From: Acetobacteroides hydrogenigenes
GTDB taxonomy: Bacteria; Bacteroidota; Bacteroidia; Bacteroidales; ZOR0009
Length of the DNA stretch: 64,000 nt
Assembly (NCBI RefSeq): GCF_004340205.1
Contig: NZ_SLWB01000017.1
Coordinates: 28,870 to 92,869 of the forward strand
Direction of reading: 5' to 3'
Shown here: positions 57,934 to 64,000 of the stretch, in pieces
Layout: each line of letters begins with the position of its first letter
Position numbering within the stretch: the stretch's first letter is position 1
Notes under the pieces: generated by a model
Database searches by the model: none
Told to the model about the DNA's origin: nothing
Seen by the model: the letters and a program-made list of their open reading frames with translations, nothing else
Position numbers and translations under genes: made by a program

Positions 57934-58447
57934 GGATTACATCAACCATCATCGCGATGAGTTCGATTGCGAGAACCCGTCGGAGGAGCATCTAAAAAGC
58001 TTCGAACAAAAGTTGGCTTTCGTCAACGCATCACTGCAGCCTGCAAAGCAAAGAAAATTTTCCTTTGCACAAGTAGCAGCAGCGGCACTACTACTTGTTG
58101 CTTCTACCCTCCTTTTCGGAAAACTTTTCATCACAACCAACGATGAGTACAGTAACGAAATTCGAGTAATAAAAAGCAACTACAACGAGGTGCTGGATGC
58201 CAAGTACAAGCAAATAAATATAGCCGTAGATAAACTTCCCGAGTCCGTGCGCAAGGACTACGAAAAGCAAGTCGAAAGCATTAAAAAGCAAACAACAATT
58301 ATGGAGAAAGCATCAGAGATGTCAGCCAACAACCCAGAAATGCGCCAAGCGCTCATGATGCACTACCGCCAAACGGATCGAATTCTTACCAAGATGGCCA
58401 TTAAAGCCGAAAGAAACGAACAACAAAACGAACAAAACTCAAAGTAA
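57920..58447 (+). CDS. Probable membrane anti-sigma factor
   Basis: 175 residues. A cytoplasmic N-terminus (about 1-42), one membrane helix (about 43-67, FSFAQVAAAALLLVASTLLFGKLFI) and a periplasmic, charged helical part (about 75-175). The start overlaps the sigma gene by 14 bases, and the end precedes the next ATG by one base. The layout fits anti-sigma factors that hold ECF sigmas at the membrane, but no family domain is recognised with certainty. Confidence 0.78.
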   Translation: MARIEDYINHHRDEFDCENPSEEHLKSFEQKLAFVNASLQPAKQRKFSFAQVAAAALLLVASTLLFGKLFITTNDEYSNEIRVIKSNYNEVLDAKYKQINIAVDKLPESVRKDYEKQVESIKKQTTIMEKASEMSANNPEMRQALMMHYRQTDRILTKMAIKAERNEQQNEQNSK

Positions 58448-58448
58448 G

Positions 58449-59519
58449 ATGAAAACTTTTAACAAAATAGCCCCAACCTGTCTCTTACTCCTAACGGTAC
58501 TACTGTGCTCTTCCTTTACAGTTATAGAGCCCAGCTTTAACACCGACTACGAGAACGATTCAAAAGCCGAAAAGGTTATGTCGAAGGAGTTCGCATACAC
58601 CAACAACACAAGCATTGAGGTAAACAACTCATACGGGAATGTCAAGGTTACTACATGGAAAAGCAACAAGGTAAAGGTTGATGCCTACGTAAAATACGAC
58701 GCTACGGTTTCCAACACTAAAGAGTATGCAACAAAAAGTTATAGAATTAGCATGTCGCAGGTTGGCAATAGCATAAAAGTAACCACGCGCCACTTACGCA
58801 ACAGCATAAAGCACACTATCAATTACGTGATTTACGCCCCATCTTCTATTGAATCAAAAATCACCGTAAAGTATGGAGATGTTGCACTCGGAAATATGAG
58901 CGGATACGTGAGCGTAAACCTAAAGTATGGAGACCTTTTTGCCGAAAAGCTCAGCTTTGGCAACGACAAGAAAGCCAACAATATAGTGGCAGCCTATGGA
59001 GATATCGCAATTAAAGAGGTAACGTGGCTTAACCTAAATATCGATTACGGGAATTTCGCCCTTCAAAATGGATACGCCATTGGGCTAAACGGAGCCTACT
59101 CCGACTTTAAAATAGATAAAATTAAGTTTGTAAACTCGGCCCTTAGCTATTCTGATTTAAAATTCGGTTCAATTAATTCTATAAAAGGAAGGCTAATTAA
59201 TACCGATATGAAAATAGATAAGCTTGCAGATAACATGGTTCTTTCGCTACTATACAGCAACGTTATAGTATATAGCATTGACGGCCGTTTTAATAACATA
59301 GACCTGCAAGGTAACTACTCTGATGGTAAGCTTACCTTCCAAAATGAAGCATCGTTTAAGCTGAACGTTTCGTCCAAATACTCCGATTTTAAGCTATACA
59401 ACCTTTCCAACGGCTCTCAAAACCTCGATGGATCATTCATCAAAACAATCGGGGTGAAACCTTCTAAAAATGTTAGAATAATCAGCAATTTCGGAGACTG
59501 GACTTTAAGAAAAAACTAG
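58449..59519 (+). CDS. Secreted beta-solenoid-like protein (DUF4097-type)
   Basis: 356 residues. Signal peptide (about 1-25, CLLLLTVLLCSS). The rest is a chain of short strands, each starting with Tyr-(Gly or Ser)-(Asp or Asn) at a turn: YGNV, YGDV, YGDL, YGDI, YGNF, YSDF, YSDL, YSNV, YSDG, YSDF and a final FGDW. The regular ladder suggests a beta-helix. It probably works outside the cytoplasm as the target or stress sensor of the sigma/anti-sigma pair. I would place it near DUF4097/head-GIN proteins, with moderate confidence. Confidence 0.75.
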   Translation: MKTFNKIAPTCLLLLTVLLCSSFTVIEPSFNTDYENDSKAEKVMSKEFAYTNNTSIEVNNSYGNVKVTTWKSNKVKVDAYVKYDATVSNTKEYATKSYRISMSQVGNSIKVTTRHLRNSIKHTINYVIYAPSSIESKITVKYGDVALGNMSGYVSVNLKYGDLFAEKLSFGNDKKANNIVAAYGDIAIKEVTWLNLNIDYGNFALQNGYAIGLNGAYSDFKIDKIKFVNSALSYSDLKFGSINSIKGRLINTDMKIDKLADNMVLSLLYSNVIVYSIDGRFNNIDLQGNYSDGKLTFQNEASFKLNVSSKYSDFKLYNLSNGSQNLDGSFIKTIGVKPSKNVRIISNFGDWTLRKN

Positions 59520-59558
59520 CAAATCCCATCAAATTCAGCGTTGAAGTGCAATAAAATA

Positions 59559-59591
59559 AAAAGGGGCTGTCTAAAAAAAGCAGCCTCTTTT
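59559..59591 (+). terminator. Terminator of the sigma factor operon
   Basis: AAAAGGGGCTG / CAGCCTCTTTT with one G-U pair, ending in TTTTGTTT, about 40 bases after the stop. Confidence 0.8.
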
Positions 59592-59632
59592 GTTTAAAAA
59601 CTTTCGTCATCTCCTCAAATTCACCATCTTTC

Positions 59633-59670
59633 AATAAAAAATGCGGTTACATCCGTTTCAATGTAACCGC
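59633..59670 (-). terminator. Terminator of the trmH-like/dpp3 transcript
   Basis: GCGGTTACAT / ATGTAACCGC, a 10 bp stem followed on the minus strand by TTTTTTATT, 26 bases after the DPP3 stop. Confidence 0.82.
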
Positions 59671-59695
59671 TTAGCACCTACTTAAACTTATTCTT

Positions 59696-61654
59696 TTACC
59701 CGTCAATCCCCAAAAACGAGTGCTCCTTCGAGTAGCGCAGCATCTGCTCCACATATCCTTCGGAGTAGTCGATCGCAACGTCTACAATCTCGCCATTCTC
59801 GCACACTGGCTTATAAGTTGGGTTGATGAAGCCGCTGTATGGGGCCAGCCCCAGCTTCTTATACCGCTCAAGGATCTCCTTATGCAGCTCTTGGTCGAGC
59901 TTCACGCCGTAGCCCTCCACCAGCTGCTTGGCCGCCTGGTAGTCTCCGGTCGATTTTATGCGCTGAATCTCGCGCAGCAGCTCGCCAAATAGCCTGCGTA
60001 GGCTCTCGTAGCTGTTCACCACCACGTAGGTCTTCCCATCGCGCACCACATACGCCATCACCTGTTCCGATGATCCCTTTTCGAAGCACCATTCGGCAAT
60101 CAGCTTGCGGTTGCGCATGTGGGCCTCCTCCACGTTCTTGCCCAGCTCGATGCGAACCATCTGGGTGAGCAGCCCGTTGCGGATGTAGTCGTTGTAGAGT
60201 GCCTTGGCCACATCGAGCGAAGGGATCAGCCCCAGCTCCACCATCTTGGGGTCCATCATGTAGTAGAGCGCAAACAGATCGGCGCGCGCCTCCTCGATGG
60301 TAGAGCCGTAGCTCTTCAGTTCATCGCCCACCACCCCTTCGGCCAGCTGGCCGCTGCCGTGGCCCAGGCACTCGTGCATATCGGTATGGAGCGAGTCGGC
60401 TAGAAATCCGTGCAGGTATTCGAGATCAACCTCCTCCTTAGAGTAGGCAAACTCCTCGATGAAGCCCGTTCCGTGCGACGCCTGATCGTAGGCGTACGCG
60501 ATGTTATCGATGGTAACCGATTTCGATCCGTGAACCTTGCGAATCCAGTCGGCATTGGGCAGGTTGATGCCAATAGGCGTAGCCGGATAGCAGTCGCCCG
60601 CCAGGAAGGCGGCGTTTATCACCTTTGCGCTAACGCCCTTCACCACCTTCTTCTTAAACTTCGAATCAACGGGCGAGTGATCCTCGAACCACTGGGCGTT
60701 ATCGCTAATCACCACGGTGCGCTGCGTAGCGGCATCGTTGCGGAAGTTCACGTGCGACTCCCACGTGGCCTTGTAGCCCAACGGATCGTTGTAGGTCTCA
60801 ATAAACCCGTTAATGAAGTCCACCTGCGAGGCCAAATCCTTCACCCAGGTGATGCTGTACTCGTCGAAGTACTCCAGCTTGCCCGTGGTGTAAAAGGATA
60901 TCAGGAACTCTATGGATTTGCGCTGCTCGTCGTTTTCGGCCACATCCATCGCCTTGCGCAGCCAGTGCACAATTTGGGTGATGGCCTTGCCGTACTTGCC
61001 GTCCTGCTTCCACACCACCTCGCGGAGCGTATCGCCCTCCTTCACCAGGCTGGTGTTAAGGCCGTAGGATAGCGGCGTTTGGTTCTCCGGATCGAGCAGC
61101 TGGCCGTAGAACTCCTCGGCCTCCTTCTGGGTAACCCCTTGGTAGAAGGTGCTGCTGGAACTGGCCACCATGTCTACCTCCGGATTCGAGCACACCCTTT
61201 GCTTATCCACGTCGGGGTTAAAGATGGGCTCTTCTACCCTACTGCGAATCTCCTCTACCGAGGTAAAGTGAGGCTTAAAGCACGCTAAAGGCGTATTTTC
61301 TAAAAGATAGATGAAGTAGCTGCGCGATATTTCGGGGACAAACTTCTCGTTGCCGTAGTGGTGATGGATACCATTCGAGAACCACACCCGCTTAAGGTAG
61401 GTTTCAAATTGCTTAAACTCCTCCGACGTTCTATCGCCCGAGTAGCCCTCGTAGATCGCCTCAAGCACAAATCTTATGGCAAGGTTGTGGCGGTAGTTTT
61501 GGTCGAAAAGGATATCGCGACCAGCAGCAGCAGCCATCGAAAGGTTATATATCAGCTTTTTCTGATTTAGCGAAAGCAGCTCAAAGTCGGGCACCTGATA
61601 CCTCAGCACCCTAAGGTCGGCAAACTGGTCGACCTTCCATTCAAAATCACTCAT
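59696..61654 (-). CDS. Dipeptidyl peptidase 3 (M49 zinc metallopeptidase)
   Basis: 652 residues, normal for the family. Zinc motif HECLGH (HExxGH) at about residue 425 and the second ligand motif EEARAD about 30 residues later. No signal peptide. It releases dipeptides from the N-terminus of short peptides in the cytoplasm, complementing the periplasmic DPP IV. GC content in the centre is visibly higher than in the neighbours. Eighteen bases after the hypothetical gene upstream, so likely co-transcribed. Confidence 0.95.
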   Translation of the reverse strand: MSDFEWKVDQFADLRVLRYQVPDFELLSLNQKKLIYNLSMAAAAGRDILFDQNYRHNLAIRFVLEAIYEGYSGDRTSEEFKQFETYLKRVWFSNGIHHHYGNEKFVPEISRSYFIYLLENTPLACFKPHFTSVEEIRSRVEEPIFNPDVDKQRVCSNPEVDMVASSSSTFYQGVTQKEAEEFYGQLLDPENQTPLSYGLNTSLVKEGDTLREVVWKQDGKYGKAITQIVHWLRKAMDVAENDEQRKSIEFLISFYTTGKLEYFDEYSITWVKDLASQVDFINGFIETYNDPLGYKATWESHVNFRNDAATQRTVVISDNAQWFEDHSPVDSKFKKKVVKGVSAKVINAAFLAGDCYPATPIGINLPNADWIRKVHGSKSVTIDNIAYAYDQASHGTGFIEEFAYSKEEVDLEYLHGFLADSLHTDMHECLGHGSGQLAEGVVGDELKSYGSTIEEARADLFALYYMMDPKMVELGLIPSLDVAKALYNDYIRNGLLTQMVRIELGKNVEEAHMRNRKLIAEWCFEKGSSEQVMAYVVRDGKTYVVVNSYESLRRLFGELLREIQRIKSTGDYQAAKQLVEGYGVKLDQELHKEILERYKKLGLAPYSGFINPTYKPVCENGEIVDVAIDYSEGYVEQMLRYSKEHSFLGIDG

Positions 61655-61672
61655 AGTATAGATTTTGGGAAA

Positions 61673-62536
61673 TTAGTACGTTTTGATAGTCTTAAAATCC
61701 TTCTTACGCTTCCTATCCGGCATTCTAACATCAATATTTTGCTTCAACGTCCAAATTCCGTTTTCGAGGATAAAACCATCCTGCGAGCCATCTGGTCCAA
61801 AGAACTGAAAATTATTGCCAGCATTTGGTTCCGAAGAGGCAAGATGATCAAATACGATTGTTTTTAGCTCAGGCATATACCGCAAAGTCATCAAAAATCG
61901 AGCAGAATGCTCAAAAACAACACGAGAGGCATTTCTACGTCCGTCAAAGAATATAGGAGCCCCCAAAATAACTCCTTCGTCAGTAATCTCCATAACCTCA
62001 ATAACCCTTCGAGATACAAACAGATCGGTAAACGATGCCCCAAGTAGCGTATAGAAGTTTTTCCCGTTAGATTTTATGGGTATAATCTGATAATAAAGAG
62101 CCCCATACCATTTCTCCGGTATTAGGATCTCATCGTTTGGCTTTTGCACCTCACTCCTTTTATCCTCAAACTTTGTCACCTTTAAACAGTTCCCTTGAGG
62201 TTGCTGCAAAAAGGCGAAATGCTTAAAAGAACCATCCCTATATCTGAGGTTAAAAAGGTAAAAAGTAAAAGCATTATCGGGTGATTCGAGAACCCCAATA
62301 TGCTTTATGGGCTTAAAGTTAAAATTCTTTGCACTATTGCTCTTTAGAAAGAGAATAAAATCTGGGATAATCCGTTCGACTATAGAATCCTTTATGCGAT
62401 CATTTTTTGCAGCAAACAGCTCATTAAACCTCGATACCAATACCGTATCCTGAGCGCTAGCCTGAAATGAGAATGCCATAAAAACAAGTACAGCAAAGCA
62501 AAAACTCCTTCTAGCCATCTTCATAATATCTAACAC
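61673..62536 (-). CDS. Hypothetical secreted protein
   Basis: 287 residues with a signal peptide (SFCFAVLVFMAFSFQASAQ, about 10-28). The mature part is of mixed alpha/beta type with many aromatic strands (AFTFYLFNLRYRDGSFKHFAFLQQPQG, KTIVFDHLASSEPNAGNNFQFFGPDGSQDGFI). No known family or catalytic motif recognised. It lies between the SpoU-type methyltransferase gene (5-base gap) and the DPP3 gene (18-base gap) and is probably co-transcribed. Confidence 0.72.
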   Translation of the reverse strand: MLDIMKMARRSFCFAVLVFMAFSFQASAQDTVLVSRFNELFAAKNDRIKDSIVERIIPDFILFLKSNSAKNFNFKPIKHIGVLESPDNAFTFYLFNLRYRDGSFKHFAFLQQPQGNCLKVTKFEDKRSEVQKPNDEILIPEKWYGALYYQIIPIKSNGKNFYTLLGASFTDLFVSRRVIEVMEITDEGVILGAPIFFDGRRNASRVVFEHSARFLMTLRYMPELKTIVFDHLASSEPNAGNNFQFFGPDGSQDGFILENGIWTLKQNIDVRMPDRKRKKDFKTIKTY

Positions 62537-62541
62537 TTATT

Positions 62542-63264
62542 TTAATAAGGATTTTCGTCGAGAAATCGTTTAACAATTAGATCAGGACGCTTAACCGCCT
62601 TGTTAAGCCAGCTAAAAAGTAGCTCTTCGTACTCCGCTCCGCTCAGCGCCCATCTGATATCCTGTTCATGCAACTTTCCCCTAAGCGTATGGATCGTCAT
62701 TGCAGCAGCAACAGAGATGTTGAAACTCTCGGTAAATCCGTACATAGGAATATATAAGTATTCATCAGCCTGATCCAGCAAAGTTTGAGAAACTCCATTA
62801 TGCTCATTCCCAAAAAATACTGCAACCTTTCCTTTTGTTAAATCAAAATCTTCGAGCGCAACGCCATCAACATGAGGCGAAGTTGCAACAATTCTATAGC
62901 CATTCGACCTTAAACTACTAATAGCATCACTTGTAGGACAGGCTGAGTTGAAATAGCGATGAATTGTAAGCCACTTGTCTGATCCCCTAACTACGTTAGG
63001 ATTTATGCTGAAGATGTTCGAATTTTCGATGATATGCACATCCTGCAAGCCAAAAGCCTCGGAACTTCTCAGCACTGCTGACGCATTTTGCGACTGGTAA
63101 ATATCTTCAAGACAAACAGTAATATACCGAGTCCTATTCGAAAGAACCCTTTTTATTATGCCGATACGTTCGTCTCCAAGAAACGTTTCTAAATGATCCG
63201 ATATTCGGTTTCGTATTTCTGGTGTAAATTCCATTTTAAACATATTACCTTTCAAAGATAGCAA
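62542..63264 (-). CDS. SpoU/TrmH-family RNA 2'-O-methyltransferase
   Basis: 240 residues. SPOUT-fold motifs are visible: N-terminal VCLEDIYQSQNASAVLRSSEAFGLQDVHIIE (motif 1), then VAVFFGNEHNGVSQTLLDQADEYLYIPMYGFTESFNISVAAAMTIHTL (motifs 2 and 3 with the knot). The N-R-T and E-x-x-G residues of TrmH are present, so Gm18 tRNA methylation is the best guess; rRNA targets are possible. In-frame ATGs at 63264, 63243 and 63234 make the start uncertain. Confidence 0.88.
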   Translation of the reverse strand: MLSLKGNMFKMEFTPEIRNRISDHLETFLGDERIGIIKRVLSNRTRYITVCLEDIYQSQNASAVLRSSEAFGLQDVHIIENSNIFSINPNVVRGSDKWLTIHRYFNSACPTSDAISSLRSNGYRIVATSPHVDGVALEDFDLTKGKVAVFFGNEHNGVSQTLLDQADEYLYIPMYGFTESFNISVAAAMTIHTLRGKLHEQDIRWALSGAEYEELLFSWLNKAVKRPDLIVKRFLDENPY

Positions 63265-63278
63265 TTATAAAAAAGCAA

Positions 63279-63305
63279 TAAAAAAGGGTGCCAAAGCACC
63301 CTCTT
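63279..63305 (-). terminator. Terminator of the HU gene
   Basis: GGGTGC-CAAA-GCACCC stem followed on the minus strand by TTTTTTA, 21 bases after the HU stop. Confidence 0.82.
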
Positions 63306-63325
63306 CAAATTCTGACTCCAAAAAT

Positions 63326-63598
63326 CTATTGAATCTTGTCAGTTAAACTTTTCCCAGCCTTGAACCTTACCACTTTCTTAGCTGCAATTTTTATTTCTTT
63401 ACCACTCCTTGGATTTCTACCAGTTCTTGCACTTCTTTGAGAAACACCAAAAGAACCAAATCCTATCAACGCGATACTATCTCCACTCTTTAGAGCATCA
63501 GAAGTAACCTTAATAAAAGCATCAAGCGCTTTCTTAGCATCAGACTTAGACATACTTGCCTCACCTGCCAATGCATCAATCAATTGAGTTTTGTTCAT
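63326..63598 (-). CDS. hup: HU-family DNA-binding protein
   Basis: 90 residues, exactly HU size. N-terminal dimer helices MNKTQLIDALAGEASMSKSDAKKALDAF, then the beta arm with FGVSQRSARTGRNPRSGKEIKIAAKKVVRFKAGKSL, where the Pro in RNP intercalates into bent DNA. It is a general nucleoid protein that binds bent or kinked DNA. Own terminator downstream; a 320-base AT-rich region upstream. Confidence 0.96.
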   Translation of the reverse strand: MNKTQLIDALAGEASMSKSDAKKALDAFIKVTSDALKSGDSIALIGFGSFGVSQRSARTGRNPRSGKEIKIAAKKVVRFKAGKSLTDKIQ

Positions 63599-63884
63599 AG
63601 CTTAATATTTTAGCGGTTAAAAAAAATCTGTCGTTAATATTTATTGTACACAGCAGAAAAAATCAGCATGCAACAAACGTCAACAATCTTTTCATCTGCT
63701 AATTTATAAAAAAAAATACTAATCAAAATCACTTTTACTTATATTTTTTCTTTTACCCAAGATTCTTTATTCACATAAACCTCAACGTATCCGCTCTACC
63801 CTAATTCAGCAATTTCATAACAAGATTAAGCTATAATGGCAGTCCGGTAAAACAAATAATTAAAAAAACAACTCTTTTGTTTTT
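63599..63884. other. AT-rich intergenic region between HU and tRNA-Ser
   Basis: No gene found; it must hold the HU promoter, but no clean promoter pair was recognised. Confidence 0.5.
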
Positions 63885-63913
63885 TTGCAAACTAAAAAAT
63901 GGAGTTACTTTTG
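63885..63913 (+). promoter_or_regulatory. Promoter of the second tRNA-Ser
   Basis: TTG (63885-63887), 18-base spacer, TACTTTTG (63906-63913), again five bases before the mature tRNA end. Confidence 0.75.
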
Positions 63914-63918
63914 TCCTC

Positions 63919-64000
63919 GGAGAGGTGGCAGAGTGGTCGATTGCGGCGGTCTTGAAAACCGTTGAGGGTCAAACCTCCGGGGGTTCGAATCCCTCCCTCT
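63919..64000 (+). tRNA. tRNA-Ser (anticodon UGA), cut by window end
   Basis: 82 bases seen, identical to the first 82 bases of the tRNA-Ser at 15085-15169, and only the last three bases of the 85-nt tRNA are missing. Anticodon loop CTTGAAA. The 13 bases upstream (TACTTTTGTCCTC) are also identical to those of the first copy. Confidence 0.95.

Overview
The window reads as chromosomal DNA of an anaerobic or facultatively anaerobic member of the Bacteroidota, most likely order Bacteroidales. The evidence is the gene content: a xylose operon in the Bacteroides order (Nudix-type regulator, xylB, xylA, xylE), DUF5020 and DUF6913 proteins, dipeptidyl peptidase 3 with an HECLGH motif, S9 dipeptidyl peptidase IV, paired carboxypeptidase-like/TonB-type barrel proteins, and an oxygen-independent ribonucleotide reductase. 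Promoters fit the Bacteroidota pattern TTG-N(18-23)-TAnnTTTG, seen best in front of the tRNA genes, and Shine-Dalgarno sequences are mostly absent. Most genes lie on the minus strand. No phage, insertion sequence, CRISPR array or rRNA operon was found; 64 kb of housekeeping genes is broken mainly by repeat-rich intergenic stretches.

Layout. 1-6.06 kb (minus): the end of an aryl-polyene/flexirubin-type pigment cluster: tyrosine ammonia-lyase, FabG-type ketoreductase, ketosynthase, acyl carrier protein, LpxL-type acyltransferase and a radical SAM protein cut by the window edge. 6.5-9.6 kb: nrdD-nrdG behind a cobalamin riboswitch. 9.7-14.8 kb: xylose operon. 15.1 kb: tRNA-Ser(UGA). 15.3-19 kb: DUF5020 porin-like protein, TPR protein, a dihydroorotate-dehydrogenase-like protein. 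19.3-25.3 kb: gltD and gltB, with an unexplained structured region upstream. 26-29.5 kb: ligA-DUF6913-dapA operon. 29.6-31.8 kb (plus): a long RelA/SpoT protein with a degenerate hydrolase site. 32.2-38.9 kb: AsmA-like protein, two tRNA-Leu genes, DPP IV, AlkD. 40-45.5 kb: two tandem paralogous outer-membrane barrel proteins. 45.8-49.3 kb: uvrA and a helical-repeat protein. 49.5-55.1 kb: small accessory genes (WYL regulator, DJ-1/PfpI, DUF3795, GyrI-like, MDR oxidoreductase, ArfB, adenylate kinase). 55.2-59.5 kb: a TonB-dependent receptor divergent from an ECF sigma factor operon. 59.7-63.6 kb: DPP3, a hypothetical, a SpoU methyltransferase and HU. The window ends in a second tRNA-Ser(UGA), in inverted orientation.

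The most unusual signal is not a gene. Four intergenic arrays of unrelated sequence (17.6, 31.9, 39.3 and 51.6 kb) share a 41-42 bp period, about four turns of B-DNA; one of them is built from 21 bp half-units. Each lies directly downstream of at least one gene end. I know of no described element that this matches. Two intergenic regions (6.43 kb and 25.5 kb) can fold into elaborate structures and are candidate non-coding RNAs or leaders. All statements come from reading the sequence; no database search was possible.
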